A DNA stretch of 64,000 nt from NCBI RefSeq assembly GCF_017299535.1, contig NZ_CP071238.1, forward strand, positions 2,542,001 through 2,606,000, written 5' to 3'. A program made the translations under genes and the position numbers. The stretch is from Serratia marcescens subsp. marcescens ATCC 13880 (GTDB taxonomy: Bacteria; Pseudomonadota; Gammaproteobacteria; Enterobacterales; Enterobacteriaceae). A model generated the notes under the pieces. It was not told the DNA's origin. It did not search any database and worked only from the letters and a program-made list of their open reading frames with translations. Positions 26,201 through 34,858 of this stretch are shown piece by piece (position 1 is the first letter of the stretch; each line of letters starts with the position of its first letter).

Positions 26201-28742
26201 CCGTCAGATCCGGGCGCCGCAGGTAACCGCGCGCGATGCCTTTGCCGGAAATGTACAGCTCGCCCGCCGCGCCGATCGGCACCGGCTGCAGGCGGCCGTC
26301 GAGCAGCCAGACTTCGGTATTGGCGAGAGGACGGCCAATCACCGGCTGTTCGGCGGCCGTGACCGGCGCGCCGAGGGTATCGACGGTGTATTCGGACGGG
26401 CCGTAATAGTTGTGGATCTCCACCTCCGGATGTTGCTGCATCAGGTTCCACAGCGTCGGCGTCGCCGCCTCGCCGCCGATCATCACGAACGCCGGCAGCG
26501 GGAACTGCCCTTTCAGCAGGCCGCAGTCCACCAGTTGCGAGAAGAACGACGGCGTGATGTCCAGCAGATCGATCGGCGTCTGCTGGGTTTGTTCCAGCAG
26601 CGCCCAGGGGTCGCGGCGCAGCTCCTCATCGAAGATAACCAGTTCGCTGCCCATCATCATGCAGAACAGCGGTTCCCAAGAGGAGTCGAAAGAAAACGAA
26701 GCGGTATGGCCGGCGCGCAAACGGCGCGCGTGGCGAGCCTGGAATTTTTCGATCGCCGGGCCAAACAGAGAGGCCTGATGCGACAGGAACAGGTTCAGCA
26801 GCCCGCGGTGCGTGGACATCACGCCCTTGGGTTTGCCGGTCGAACCGGAGGTGTAAATCATATAGGCCAGATGCGCCTCGTTCAGCGGCGCACGCCGTTC
26901 GTCATCCGTTATCGGCGTGGCCTCGGCGGCCGCGCAGCGCGCCAGGCACGCTGCGTCGTCCAGGCACAATACCTGCGGCAGATCCGGCATATTGACCTGC
27001 GTCGCGCGGTGGGTCAGCAGCATCGCCGGCCGCGCGTCGTCGCACATCAGCGTCAGGCGTTCACGCGGGTAATCCAGATCGAGCGGCATATAGGCCGCGC
27101 CGCTGGCCAACACGCCGAACAGCGCGACCAGCGTGTTCACCGAGCGCGGAATGCCGATGGCCACCACGTCTTCCGCGCCGATGCCGCTTTCGATCAGCAC
27201 TCGCCCCAGCTGCATCACCCGTTCGGAGAGCTGACGGTAGCTGAGGCGCTCGTCGCCGCAGGCCACCGCCAACGCCTCGGGCTGCCGCTCAACCTGGCGC
27301 TGGAACGCATCCATGATTGACACCATGCCCGCCGGCGGCGTCAGATCGGCGCCGCGCCCCCAGGCCGCGAGTTGCCTTAGCTCCCCTTCGCTGATCAACG
27401 CCAGTTGACCGTTCGGCTGGTGCGGCTGCCGCGCCAACTGCTGCAGCCAATGGCCGATGCGCTCCGCGTGGTGATGCAAGGTGCGCGGCGAGTATTTGGC
27501 CGGGTTGGCGACTAACGACAGCGTCAGCACGCCGTTGCGAAAGCCGATCTCAAACTCCAGGTCATCGACCGGCCCCATCGCCAGCGTATGGGTAACGGCC
27601 GCCTGGCCGTCGAAGGACAAGGCGCTGTGGTAGACCTTGACGTTGATCACCGGGCCGTACAGTTCCTGATGGCCGCCGACCAGGCCGAGATCGCGTTTGA
27701 TCTGCTCCGCTTCATAGCGTTGATGGCGGCGCGCCTGTTTGATTTGCGCCACGGTCGCCTGGCAGACGTCCGCCAGCGACATCTCCGGCGTCACGTTCAG
27801 CAGCAGCGGCAGCACGTTAACCACCGGGCCGACCGCCGCCAGCGCCTGGGAGCCCATACGGCGCATGAAAGGAAAGCCGAGTGAAAAACGGGTTTCGCCG
27901 CTCATGCGCGCCAGATACATCGCCAACGCCGCCGTGACGATATCGGCCGGTTGCAGCGACTGCAGCGCCGTATCGCGCAGCGCTTCGTCAAACAGCGATT
28001 CCGGCAGCACCAGCGCCTGTTTGAGCGGCCGGGCGCCCGGTTCAACCTCCCGACTCTCCGTCGATAATGACAGCGGCGACGGCAAATCGCGCAGATGCTG
28101 TTGCCAGAATTCGGCCGCCCGCCGGCGCGCCGGCGACGTTTGCCATTGCTGAAACTCTTCCACCACCTTGCCGAACGGGGTAAACGGCGAGGCCGCCGGA
28201 GACAGCCCGTGGCGCAGCGCGCGATAGATATCGGCGATCCGGCGGGTGATGGCTTCGAAACTGAAGCCGTCCAGGGTCAGATGATGAAAGCGCTGGTACC
28301 AGAACCAGCGATCGGCGCTGACGCGGATCAGCGCATGGCGATAGAGCGGCCGCTCGCCGTCCGCAGGCAAATCCTGCGCCAGATCGTCGTTCATCAGCGC
28401 CAGCGCCGCCTGCTCGGCGTCCGGCCGCGCGCTGAAATCGAACCACTCCGGCGCCTGTACGCGCGCCGGGTCGGCTATCAGCGGTAAACGCTGCACCGGC
28501 TGGCCGTCCTGCGCCTCAAAGAACCGCGCCTGAACCGTATCCGCTTCGGCCAGCCCCTGACGGATCGCGCGCTCCAGCGCCGAACGATCGATAGCGCCGT
28601 GCAGTTCGGTGTAGTGCGCCACGGCGAAGCTGTTGCGGCGCAGCGCGATTTGGTCGGCGACCCAGATCCCCGGTTGCGCCGCAACCAGCGGATAATCCCG
28701 ATACTCGACCTGAGTATCCGGTAAAGAAAGCGTTTCTGACAT
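20232..28742 (-). CDS. cbsF: Two-module siderophore NRPS, C-A-T-E-C-A(Ser)-T-TE (chrysobactin type)
   Basis: 2836 residues from an ATG at 28742 with AGGACAG upstream. Domain order by motif: C1 (HHLTLDG, residue 153), A1 (YTSGSTGKPKG, 627), T1 with the GGDSI form typical before an epimerase (1025), E (HHLVVDG, 1204; GVGYGQLRYL, 1392; FNYLG, 1423), C2 (HHLIVDG, 1683), A2 (YTSGSTGRPKG, 2132), T2 (GGHSL, 2533), TE (GYSLGG, 2671). A2 reads D-V-W-H-F-S-L-V-D at the specificity positions, the EntF serine code. A1 I cannot decode. The first C domain would accept DHB from a separate aryl carrier protein. The product is inferred as DHB-D-Xaa-L-Ser, Xaa probably Lys as in chrysobactin, or Arg or Orn; the TE may release it linear or as a trilactone. 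The symbol is by analogy. Confidence 0.9.
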   Translation of the reverse strand: MSETLSLPDTQVEYRDYPLVAAQPGIWVADQIALRRNSFAVAHYTELHGAIDRSALERAIRQGLAEADTVQARFFEAQDGQPVQRLPLIADPARVQAPEWFDFSARPDAEQAALALMNDDLAQDLPADGERPLYRHALIRVSADRWFWYQRFHHLTLDGFSFEAITRRIADIYRALRHGLSPAASPFTPFGKVVEEFQQWQTSPARRRAAEFWQQHLRDLPSPLSLSTESREVEPGARPLKQALVLPESLFDEALRDTALQSLQPADIVTAALAMYLARMSGETRFSLGFPFMRRMGSQALAAVGPVVNVLPLLLNVTPEMSLADVCQATVAQIKQARRHQRYEAEQIKRDLGLVGGHQELYGPVINVKVYHSALSFDGQAAVTHTLAMGPVDDLEFEIGFRNGVLTLSLVANPAKYSPRTLHHHAERIGHWLQQLARQPHQPNGQLALISEGELRQLAAWGRGADLTPPAGMVSIMDAFQRQVERQPEALAVACGDERLSYRQLSERVMQLGRVLIESGIGAEDVVAIGIPRSVNTLVALFGVLASGAAYMPLDLDYPRERLTLMCDDARPAMLLTHRATQVNMPDLPQVLCLDDAACLARCAAAEATPITDDERRAPLNEAHLAYMIYTSGSTGKPKGVMSTHRGLLNLFLSHQASLFGPAIEKFQARHARRLRAGHTASFSFDSSWEPLFCMMMGSELVIFDEELRRDPWALLEQTQQTPIDLLDITPSFFSQLVDCGLLKGQFPLPAFVMIGGEAATPTLWNLMQQHPEVEIHNYYGPSEYTVDTLGAPVTAAEQPVIGRPLANTEVWLLDGRLQPVPIGAAGELYISGKGIARGYLRRPDLTAARFVANPFVEGEVMYRSGDLMRWSAEGQLVFIGRTDHQIKVRGFRVELGEVESALAALPDVGRAVVIAEPIGATYRLIGYCSVQNDARRASPTLQSELLGQLAQRLPDYMVPAILVVMPELPLNVNGKIDRQALPKPQETLAQSIREPATEQERLICGAMAQLLGMDRVGADDDFFALGGDSISAMGLGTALRRKGYLLRPREIFALHTPARMAQAMQPLAVGSQAACSVQQGPIDGLPILHWFAETGDMHRRFAHGVFLRVPAELQPEQLRYALEQLRAAHPALGARIRDGQLVVETAAAGELMQVDTVSGELESAAEQAFDAALDHLDPAAGAMMQAILLQRDGQSLGLVLAIHHLVVDGVSWRILLDELRQVADSAMQGQPITLPPEETSLYEWSARLRADAERRETELPFWRRMLADGAPRLGRRALDPLNDRTGDVSEKRTLLDSRLTAALLGALPQGYRAQVEEIMLCALAQACRQRFQAASLRFSLESHGRAELDDGLDLARTVGWLTAEYPLRIELHDAEHNEAVRAVKRATRAVTDRGVGYGQLRYLHPRRDELAALAQRNAPEILFNYLGRFSQDEGHWTPQRSQTRFRDAFAVAQDAQQALSYGLEVNIFVEERRDGACLAINWSWLEGIFSESDIAQLHSGIEQAVRSLCEFAERHPDRAAATLVAAEIAQPGADDEAVRAWERECGPLAAALPLLPLQHGLLFHAQTAQQGGSYNSLTRLSLCGELDEHQLQQAMNAVIRRHPQLAARFNLEGEPLQLIPQESHWPLDSHRLPPLSEEQEMQALNELEQKELQRDLFNQPGAMLHALRIKHGDSERYTLFLNAHHLIVDGWSTPVVLNDLMLALREGEQALPPLRSNYADIVRRLTARDAEASRRLWRETLQDVRPTLLFGEVQDDRVQELEMTLPPAEERRLLTLCRERGLTLNTVMQGIWALQLASCCGHQDVVFGSPVSGRFGQIEGVEEHVGLFSNTLPVRVRLQHDRSLTEQLTELQHRQIELLEHDDLGLGEIQHLAGAGTLFDTLLVVENYPDNDALLGGEGSLRCDAIRNKGYTHYPLTLLVLPGERLRLLMEYRDSVPQPERFAARLMALLQQWIAQPDLPLPRWQLQTPQEQALIAAVNRTGQAVADTTLHQAIADQARRTPERIALQDAWHSLSYRDMQRQAALLAERLTAAGIQPGDIVAVALPRSVRLSLALTAIVQTGAAWLPLDTGYPDERLAYMVEDAKPRLIITESALDARFAVLAPTLRFDALDDSGREPAPRPPAGSGDHPAYVLYTSGSTGRPKGVVVNHRAIVNRLFWMQHEYALDAQDVILQKTPCSFDVSVWEFFWPLMVGARLVMAPPEAHRDPQALTTLIDDYGVTTLHFVPSMLAIWVEALNERAPRRAAASLKRVFCSGEALSCELASRYQALVAAPLHNLYGPTEAAVDVTYQPASGEALAAVNGAGVPIGKPVWNTQLSILDAMLRPVPVGCAGDLYLRGIQLADGYLHRPELTAQRFVADPAGNGARMYRTGDIARWLEDGSVEYLGRSDDQLKIRGQRIELGEIEQALLAQPGVAQAAVHAIELSEGATGLGGADMRQLVAWLIAQPGVTLDTGALHQALEARLPAHMMPVSYVMTDSFPLSASGKLDRKALPRPQLNPQSGRAPHSDSERLLAALFGELLGRETVYADDDFFALGGHSLLAMRLAAELRRRVPRPLSVGQIMFARSLEKMAHLLDDAQAANSAESRGVGECLQLRAGQGPALFCLHPASGFAWQYSGLSRYLPGSYPIIGLQSPRPDGAIATCEDIEQMVDRHLATLRRLQPQGPYYLLGYSLGGTLAHSMAARLQQQGEEVAFLGMLDTYPPEGQDWTGPSEEEAQKEVAQEQAEFMAEDHGDPALMAEKAAMFDSIVANYRDAVRLLSQARSRRFHGTATLFVADRTLPPEMDINAVWAPYLDGLICHHQSCEHADILSPASLETLGPLLHSLLTRQYGLV

Positions 28743-28793
28743 GGTGTCTGTCCTTTCCCTCAAACGGAATGTATCGATGTGGTTGCCTGGCGC

Positions 28794-29018
28794 TTAACGC
28801 GCCGCATCCGCCGCTTTCAGCGCCGCCGGCCGCATGTCCTGCCAGTGCGTTTCGATGTAGTCGATGCATTCGCCGCGCGACGCCGGCCCCATCAGCACGC
28901 GCCACCCCTGCGGCGTATCGGCAAACTGCGGCCACAGTGAATACTGCTGCTGCGCGTTGACCAGCACGGAGAATCGGAGGCTTTCGTCATCGAACGGGTT
29001 TTGTTGTTCCTGAGTCAT
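28794..29018 (-). CDS. MbtH-family protein
   Basis: 74 residues from the ATG at 29018, which has AGGT seven bases upstream; an ATG at 29024 is two codons longer and too close to that site. The family signature is complete: NPFDDESLRFSVLVNAQQQYSLWP, then the second Trp in PQGWRVL and the third in IETHWQDMRP. MbtH proteins bind adenylation domains and are needed for their folding or activity. It sits directly between fes and the NRPS in the operon, as ybdZ does beside entF. It should assist A1, A2 or both. Confidence 0.93.
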   Translation of the reverse strand: MTQEQQNPFDDESLRFSVLVNAQQQYSLWPQFADTPQGWRVLMGPASRGECIDYIETHWQDMRPAALKAADAAR

Positions 29019-29048
29019 TTTCATTACCTGTCTGTCAAAATGTGTGGG

Positions 29049-30356
29049 TTATTCCATCACGGCAAGCAGTCGGCGCACGCCGTCCACCAGGCCGCCGCGC
29101 CAGCAAAGCGCATCGTGCCCGCCGGAAAACACGCGGTATTCGGCGCGGTGCCCGGCCGCCGTCAGCGCCTGATGCATCTGGCGATTGACGAATTCGATGT
29201 CCGCCTCCCGATCGCCGGCCTGTTGGATCACGGTGAGCTTGGGTGTCGCCGCGCTGCGCTGCCGTACCTGGCGTATCAGCCAGCCTTCCTCCAGTTCGTG
29301 GCGTTTTTCGAATTGGGTAACGAATTGCACCGTAGGCCACCAGAAGGAGCCGGACTGGCTCAGCACGTGGCCGAAGCGCTCTGGCCAGTGCAAACCGGCA
29401 TATAACGCCGCCAGCCCGCCGTAGCTCTGGCCGGCGACGACGGTGCGCGCCCCTGCCTCGCTGAACGGTTCGCGCCGCTGCGCCTGCGGCAGCAGTTCGT
29501 CGATCACCGCCTGCCAAAACGCGGCGTTGCAAGGCAGCTCGTTTTCCCTGTGTTCGCCATCGATCGCATCGATCAGCAACCAGCACGCGGGCGGCAACCG
29601 CCCTTTCGCGGTTTCGTTCTCGATCACCGGCAACAGCGCGTGCCTTTCGATCCAGTTTTGGCCATCGAGCAGCAGCACCAGCGGGCGGTTCGCTTTCACC
29701 GCCGCCTCGCCGCTGGCATACAGCCAAACGCGCCGCTGGTTACCCAGCCGTGCGCTGTGCCACTGAAAAAGCTGTAGCCGCGCCTCATCCAGCGGCCGAT
29801 CGGCGGCCTGCCAGGCGCTTTGATCGTCGGCATCCGGCCCTTGCGCCAGGGATACGGGCCGCGGGCGATGAGACGGCCCCAGAGAGAGGCGATTCAGCGG
29901 ATCGGCGATCGCCAACGGGAACAGCGATACCCACCAGGCACGCTGCTGGCGGTCGCGTAACGTTTCGTCGTCGCTGAAGACGGGGGGGAGGTCTCGCTCG
30001 GTAATGGGGATCAGGCTGTAGCTGCCGCGCCAGCGGCGATCGATAACGGCCGAGCCGTACCAAACGTCGGTGCCGGGGAGCCTGGTCAGGCTGCTGGGGG
30101 ACGTGCTGTGGTGATCGGTAATGCCGTTGATATCGGCGTAAACGCGGCATATCGGCGAGTGCCGTTCATCGCCGGCGGGGTCGCGCCATAACCAGGTCAT
30201 TTTGACGTGCTGTTCATCGTGCGCTTCGACGATGGGCGTGCCGTGAGCGGCAACCTTCTGCCACCACGCGGATTGCCCTGCCGCCTCTTCACGCAGCCAT
30301 TGCGCCGCCAATCCCTCAAGGTCGTTTCCTGGCCTCTTTTCCGGCAAAAACTCCAT
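29049..30356 (-). CDS. fes: Enterochelin esterase-like siderophore hydrolase (Fes type)
   Basis: 435 residues. The start at 30356 has AAGGGG at good spacing; a longer frame to 30533 would run through the Fur box. The N-terminal Fes-like domain (MTWLWRDPAG, ICRVYADINGITDHH, GSAVIDRRWRGSYSLIPI) is followed by an alpha/beta-hydrolase domain with the nucleophile in GQSYGG (Ser about 311) and a His in SGGHDALCWR near residue 414. Fes-type esterases cleave the Ser-Ser ester bonds of tri-catecholate lactones after uptake, releasing iron in the cytoplasm. Its presence here, rather than a peptidase, suggests that the product includes ester-linked oligomers. It is the first gene of the operon under the Fur box at 30408. 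Confidence 0.92.
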   Translation of the reverse strand: MEFLPEKRPGNDLEGLAAQWLREEAAGQSAWWQKVAAHGTPIVEAHDEQHVKMTWLWRDPAGDERHSPICRVYADINGITDHHSTSPSSLTRLPGTDVWYGSAVIDRRWRGSYSLIPITERDLPPVFSDDETLRDRQQRAWWVSLFPLAIADPLNRLSLGPSHRPRPVSLAQGPDADDQSAWQAADRPLDEARLQLFQWHSARLGNQRRVWLYASGEAAVKANRPLVLLLDGQNWIERHALLPVIENETAKGRLPPACWLLIDAIDGEHRENELPCNAAFWQAVIDELLPQAQRREPFSEAGARTVVAGQSYGGLAALYAGLHWPERFGHVLSQSGSFWWPTVQFVTQFEKRHELEEGWLIRQVRQRSAATPKLTVIQQAGDREADIEFVNRQMHQALTAAGHRAEYRVFSGGHDALCWRGGLVDGVRRLLAVME

Positions 30357-30407
30357 AGCGCCCCTTACATAACATGAGTGATTTTTACAAAACCTGACAA
30401 TCGTATT

Positions 30408-30426
30408 GATACTCATTATCATTTTC
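30408..30426. promoter_or_regulatory. Fur box between fes operon and TonB receptor
   Basis: The minus strand reads GAAAATGATAATGAGTATC, 16 of 19 matches to the Fur consensus GATAATGATAATCATTATC. It is 52 bases from the fes start and 132 bases from the receptor start, and can repress both directions when iron is plentiful. Confidence 0.85.
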
Positions 30427-30557
30427 AATACTATTTGTCGGATTTTTACCGTCGTGCAAACACGACGTCTCCACGTCGACGGGATAAGACCGCTTGTCGG
30501 CATTTCGGGGTTTATCAGGGTGGCATGACACACAAAAGCAGGTATGCAGGAGAGATA

Positions 30558-32747
30558 ATGAAGATTAAAAACAAAGGGATAGAAAACGGAAATGCGGAGG
30601 CGATGTCCGCCAAGCGTCTGTTGCTGGGATCGGCGCTGGCGTTATTGCCCTTGGCGCCACACGCGTCTGCGGCAGCGGACGAAACGATTTTGGTGACCGC
30701 CGACGCGCAAAACAGCGTGACCGCGCCGGTCAAAGGGATCGTCGCCAAAGAGAGCGCCGCCGGCACCAAGACCGCCGCCCCTCTGCGCAAGACGCCGCAG
30801 TCCATCTCGGTGGTCACGCGCGAGCAGATGAATGACCAGGAGCCGGCGTCGGTCGCCGACGCGCTGAACTACACCAGCGGGGTGATCACCACCTACCGCG
30901 GCAACTCCAACCGTAATGACGAAGTGATCAGCCGCGGCTTCCGCTATGCGCCCAAGCTGCTCGACGGTCTGCACTTTGGCCTTTCGAGCCAAAACGGCGG
31001 CGCCGGGCAGATCGATCCCTGGCTGCTGGAGCGCGTGGAGATGGTGCACGGCCCGGCCGGCGTGCTGTACGGCCAGGTCAGCCCCGGCGGCGTGGTGGTG
31101 ATGACCAGCAAGCGCCCTACCGCCCAGAGCATTCACGAAGTCAAATTCAGCACCGGCAACCGCCATCTGGCGGAAACGGCGTTCGATTTCGGCGGCAAGC
31201 TCAACGACGACAACACCCTGTTCTACCGCCTGAACGGTATCGCCCGAACCGAACACGAGTTTGTCAAAGACAGCAAGCAGCAACGGGTGGCCATCGCCCC
31301 GGCCTTCACCTGGCTGCCGAACGAAGACACCAGCTTTACGCTGCTGACCAGCTACCAGAACGATCCGAAAGCCGGGTCGCGCAACTTCCTGCCGCGCGCC
31401 GGCACGCTGTTCCCGACCAGCGCGGGCTATGTGCCCTATGACTTTAACATCAGCGAACCCAGCTTCAACAAGTCGCGGCGCGAGCAGGCGTCGATCGGCT
31501 ACAGCTTCGAACATAACTTCAGCGATGCGCTGTCGTTTACCCAGAACCTGCGCTTCACCCACCGCGATGAAGACTATAAGTATCTGGTTTATAACGTAAA
31601 CTCGAAGGTCAACGACCACACCGTCACCCGCATGGCGCAGCATGAAACGCAGATGACCAACGAGTTTGGCGTGGATAACCAGCTGAAGGGCCTGTTCGAT
31701 ACCGGCGAAGTGAAACACACCGTGCTGGGCGGGCTGGATTACCGCTACAGCCATAGCGATTATAAAATGTATCGCGATCGCGGCAACGATTACCCGATCG
31801 ACTGGGCCAACCCGGTTCGCCCCAGCATCGATGGCAGCACGCTGGCGCTGGCTTCCAGCGACTTGAAGACGCTGAATCAGATCGGGGTGTATCTGCAGGA
31901 CCAACTGGAGTGGAATAACTGGAATCTGTTGCTGTCCGGCCGTCAGGACTGGTCGCAGGTCAACACCCGCGATCGCACCAGCGGCGGAAAGGAACAGACC
32001 TACAACGATGCCCAGTTCACCGGCCGCGCGGGCCTGCTCTACGCTTTCGACAACGGCATTTCGCCGTATGTCAGCTACAGCACCTCGTTCGATCCTAACC
32101 TGTACCCAAGCGCGCCGGGCGCCGATCCGCTCAAGCCGACCACCGGCAAACAAACCGAGGTGGGCGTGAAGTACCAGATCCCGGGCGGCAATACCCTGCT
32201 GACCCTCTCCTGGTTCGACATTACCCAGCGCAATGTGGCGTCTTACAACCGTCTCACCTCCGCCTACGAGCAGATCGGGGAGGTGAAATCCAAAGGGATT
32301 GAGGCGGAAGTGCACGCCCAACCAACGCCGGAGATCAAGCTGACCGCCGCCTATACCTACACCGACGTCGTGACCAAAGACTCCAACTCGGCGGACGAAA
32401 TCGGCCACAGCCCGGCGGGCATCCCGCGCCACGCGGCATCCGCCTGGGGCAGTTACAGCTTCCTGAGCGGCGCGCTGAACGGCCTGACCGTCGGCAGCGG
32501 CGTGCGTTACATCGGCGATGCGCCGGCCGACGCCATCGGCCAGTACGACGTGCCGCACTACACGCTGTACGATGCCATGGTGAAATATGACCTCGGCCAG
32601 GCTTCGTCGGCGCTGCGCGGCGCGGCGCTCCAGCTCAACGTGCAGAACCTGACGGACAAGAAATACGTCTCATCCTGCAGCGGCGAGTACGCCTGCTTCT
32701 ATGGCAGCGGCCGCAGCATCATCGCTTCGGTCAACTATCGCTGGTAA
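30558..32747 (+). CDS. TonB-dependent catecholate/ferric siderophore receptor
   Basis: 729 residues from an ATG with CAGGAGAG upstream; an internal ATG at 30603 would also give a signal peptide. The signal peptide ends near HASAAADE, followed by a TonB-box-like ETILVTA. The plug domain shows [25 protein letters not shown] and [22 protein letters not shown]; the barrel ends [15 protein letters not shown] with the terminal Trp/aromatic needed for assembly. It belongs to the FhuA/FoxA/Fct-like siderophore receptor family. Divergent from the fes-NRPS operon across a Fur box, it is the obvious uptake receptor for the ferric form of the locus product. It ends before two strong hairpins. Confidence 0.92.
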   Translation: MKIKNKGIENGNAEAMSAKRLLLGSALALLPLAPHASAAADETILVTADAQNSVTAPVKGIVAKESAAGTKTAAPLRKTPQSISVVTREQMNDQEPASVADALNYTSGVITTYRGNSNRNDEVISRGFRYAPKLLDGLHFGLSSQNGGAGQIDPWLLERVEMVHGPAGVLYGQVSPGGVVVMTSKRPTAQSIHEVKFSTGNRHLAETAFDFGGKLNDDNTLFYRLNGIARTEHEFVKDSKQQRVAIAPAFTWLPNEDTSFTLLTSYQNDPKAGSRNFLPRAGTLFPTSAGYVPYDFNISEPSFNKSRREQASIGYSFEHNFSDALSFTQNLRFTHRDEDYKYLVYNVNSKVNDHTVTRMAQHETQMTNEFGVDNQLKGLFDTGEVKHTVLGGLDYRYSHSDYKMYRDRGNDYPIDWANPVRPSIDGSTLALASSDLKTLNQIGVYLQDQLEWNNWNLLLSGRQDWSQVNTRDRTSGGKEQTYNDAQFTGRAGLLYAFDNGISPYVSYSTSFDPNLYPSAPGADPLKPTTGKQTEVGVKYQIPGGNTLLTLSWFDITQRNVASYNRLTSAYEQIGEVKSKGIEAEVHAQPTPEIKLTAAYTYTDVVTKDSNSADEIGHSPAGIPRHAASAWGSYSFLSGALNGLTVGSGVRYIGDAPADAIGQYDVPHYTLYDAMVKYDLGQASSALRGAALQLNVQNLTDKKYVSSCSGEYACFYGSGRSIIASVNYRW

Positions 32748-32835
32748 CAAAAAGGGGTGGCCAACATCGTAATGTTTGTCAGTTAGCGTTTTTCTGAAGA
32801 TATTGATGACGTTTTCGGGCGATAAATGAAAATGA

Positions 32836-32864
32836 GCAAGGGGCCGTAAGATGCGGCCCCTTGC
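32836..32864 (+). terminator. Hairpin after the TonB receptor
   Basis: GCAAGGGGCCG (32836-32846) pairs perfectly with CGGCCCCTTGC (32854-32864) across seven bases. It is the first of two hairpins in the gap between convergent genes. Confidence 0.55.
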
Positions 32865-32886
32865 AACCCACGCCTTTGTCCAATCC

Positions 32887-32920
32887 CCATGCCGCACGCG
32901 GGTTAACTCGTGCGGCATGG
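32887..32920. terminator. Second hairpin, before the SDR gene end
   Basis: CCATGCCGCACG (32887-32898) pairs perfectly with CGTGCGGCATGG (32909-32920) across ten bases. It ends 3 bases before the SDR stop codon and probably terminates that minus-strand transcript. Confidence 0.55.
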
Positions 32921-32923
32921 TCA

Positions 32924-33700
32924 TCAGGCGTTACGCCCCGCCATCACGCCGCCATCGATATCCCAGATAGCGCCGGTCACCCAGCCAGTCTTGTCAGAAA
33001 GCAGGAAAGCGACGGTTTCCGCGATGTCGACCGGTGAACCCACGCGTCCGATCGGATGAAAGCTGTCAAAGCTGTTCATCACATCCTTCACGTCGTCTTT
33101 CGGAATGAAGCCCTCATAAATCGGCGTGTGAACGACAGCTGGAGAAACCGCATTCACACGGATCCCTTTTTCACCCAGTTCAATAGCCAAGTTTTTGGTC
33201 AGCGCGTGCAGACCGGCTTTGGCCATTGAGTAGGCTGAAGACGGTGTGGCACCGATGGCCTGTCGTGCCCACATAGAGCCAATATTGACGATAGCGCCTT
33301 TGATATCGGCCTCGACCATATTGCGCACTACGTCGCGGGTGATAAAAAACGTGGCGCGGTTAATGCTCATGTACATGTCATAGTCTGACGCTTCATGTTC
33401 TGTAAACGGTTTCGGGAAGAACACGCCAGCCGCATTGACCAGCAGACTGATATCTTTGTGTTCGCTGTTAATGATGTTCACTACATGCTGCAGACCTTCT
33501 TCTTTCATCAGGTCTGCAACGATGACGGAAACCTGGCCGTCTGCAGTCAGCGCCTGACGGGCCTGCTCGGCTTTGTCCTGACGATGGCCAACAAGCACCA
33601 CGCTGCCGCCGCTTTTCAGGACCCGCTTCGCCGTTTCGAAGCCCATACCGCTTGTACCGCCGACCACTAACAGTTTTTTGCCAGCAAAAGATGTATTCAT
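32924..33700 (-). CDS. SDR-family oxidoreductase
   Basis: 258 residues from an ATG at 33700 preceded by AAAGAGG; the frame also allows 33721. It is a classical [17 protein letters not shown] for the NAD(P) loop, NAAGVFF, the catalytic Ser in [32 protein letters not shown] with the YxxxK pair, and the C-terminal [14 protein letters not shown], the usual end of 3-oxoacyl-reductase-like members. HRQDK after strand 2 suggests NADP. The substrate is unknown. The gene is divergent from a LysR regulator at 33877. The pair looks less GC-rich than its surroundings, which may mean it was acquired as a unit. Confidence 0.9.
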   Translation of the reverse strand: MNTSFAGKKLLVVGGTSGMGFETAKRVLKSGGSVVLVGHRQDKAEQARQALTADGQVSVIVADLMKEEGLQHVVNIINSEHKDISLLVNAAGVFFPKPFTEHEASDYDMYMSINRATFFITRDVVRNMVEADIKGAIVNIGSMWARQAIGATPSSAYSMAKAGLHALTKNLAIELGEKGIRVNAVSPAVVHTPIYEGFIPKDDVKDVMNSFDSFHPIGRVGSPVDIAETVAFLLSDKTGWVTGAIWDIDGGVMAGRNA

Positions 33701-33737
33701 CGCTAACCTCTTTACATTCATCTGGTTGTCATTAATA

Positions 33738-33752
33738 AGAAGCCTTGCTTCT
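33738..33752. promoter_or_regulatory. Small palindrome in the SDR/LysR divergent gap
   Basis: AGAAGC (33738-33743) and GCTTCT (33747-33752) are a perfect inverted repeat with a three-base spacer, 38 bases from the SDR start. LysR proteins bind interrupted palindromes of about this size. Confidence 0.35.
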
Positions 33753-33876
33753 CATCGTGTGAAACCAGATTGCCACCCTGAAAACCGATTGACGACTGAG
33801 AAGAAATTGCGACACAGGAAAGAAAATCTTTCTCGCCGGCGTATACTGAGGAAAAGAATGAATCAGGATGATCACA

Positions 33877-34791
33877 ATGCGATCGTTAAACCGACTTAAA
33901 TGGCTGCACGCTTTTGAAGCCACCGCCAGGCATGGCAGTTTTACCGGCGCGGCACAGGAGCTGGGCGTCACACCCGCCGCCGTAGGTCAGTTGGTCCGTT
34001 CGCTGGAAGACTGGGTCGGACACCCGCTTCTTCACCGCACCCGCTCCGGCAAGGAGCGGCTGACGCTGGTAGACGAAGCGCAGGAGGCCCTACAAGATAT
34101 CACTCAGGGTCTCGATAAGCTGGAAACCGGTTTAAGTAAGCTTCGTGGTCGCCGGTCACGCTCGGTGGTCGTGGTGACGGCGTCCCAGGTACTGATGATG
34201 AACTGGCTGATGGACCGCCTGAACCGGTTTGCGGAAACGCATGAGAATATCGATCTGCGGCTTAACGTCACGGAAAAGCTGATGGACGTGTCGTATGGCG
34301 AGGCGGATATCGGCATTCGCTGTGGACAGGGAGATTGGCCCGGCGTGAGTAAAACCTGGCTAATGGATGAGGAAGCCGTGCTGGTCTGCAGCCCACGCCT
34401 GGCTCCCCCCGAGAAAATGGCCTGCAGTGAATGGCTCGCCACGCAAAAACTCATTCACGATGACACGCCGCATCCTGGTGCGGATTTTCCATCATGGGGT
34501 GATGTGCTGAGAGCGGTCGGTGCGCCCGAAACGCTGGAAAGCGGGCTGCATATCAATTCTACTTCAGCAGTGATCCTGTCGGCGCTGAGCGGCAGGGGCG
34601 TGGCCATCGTTCGAAACGCTCTGGTAAAGCAGCTTATCGAAACCGGGCAGTTGGTTCATCTCCATCCCGACCATCGCTGGCCACTTAGATGGTCCTACTA
34701 TCTGGTCACCCCGCAGCAAAATGTCATGCGTGATGAAGTGAAAATTTTCCACGACTGGCTTCTTCAGGACGTCGTCTCAGACCGTTCATAA
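33877..34791 (+). CDS. LysR-family transcriptional regulator, GcvA-like
   Basis: 304 residues. The ATG at 33877 is preferred, with CAGGA seven to eight bases upstream; an ATG at 33868 has no spacing for it. The HTH is clear (WLHAFEATARHGSFTGAAQELGVTPAAVGQLVRSLEDW), with the GcvA-type start LNRLKWL. The effector domain contains DIGIRCGQGDWPGV, the subgroup signature for AmpR/GcvA-like regulators. It is divergent from the SDR gene across 176 bases and presumably regulates it. The downstream gene is convergent, so this is a single-gene transcript. Confidence 0.92.
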   Translation: MRSLNRLKWLHAFEATARHGSFTGAAQELGVTPAAVGQLVRSLEDWVGHPLLHRTRSGKERLTLVDEAQEALQDITQGLDKLETGLSKLRGRRSRSVVVVTASQVLMMNWLMDRLNRFAETHENIDLRLNVTEKLMDVSYGEADIGIRCGQGDWPGVSKTWLMDEEAVLVCSPRLAPPEKMACSEWLATQKLIHDDTPHPGADFPSWGDVLRAVGAPETLESGLHINSTSAVILSALSGRGVAIVRNALVKQLIETGQLVHLHPDHRWPLRWSYYLVTPQQNVMRDEVKIFHDWLLQDVVSDRS

Positions 34792-34858
34792 ACGATCATC
34801 GCAGCTATTGCGCTACCTCGGCATTCGCCCTGGGGCGTCGTGCCCTTTCCCGCCGCCT

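Noticed and set aside
20070..27320. Very long plus-strand frames opposite the NRPS gene (up to 1173 codons)
   Set aside because: They are antisense shadows caused by high GC in the third codon position; the products are Arg/Gln/His-rich and resemble no protein.
30642..32558. 638-codon minus-strand frame opposite the TonB receptor
   Set aside because: Antisense to an intact receptor gene with signal peptide, plug and barrel motifs.
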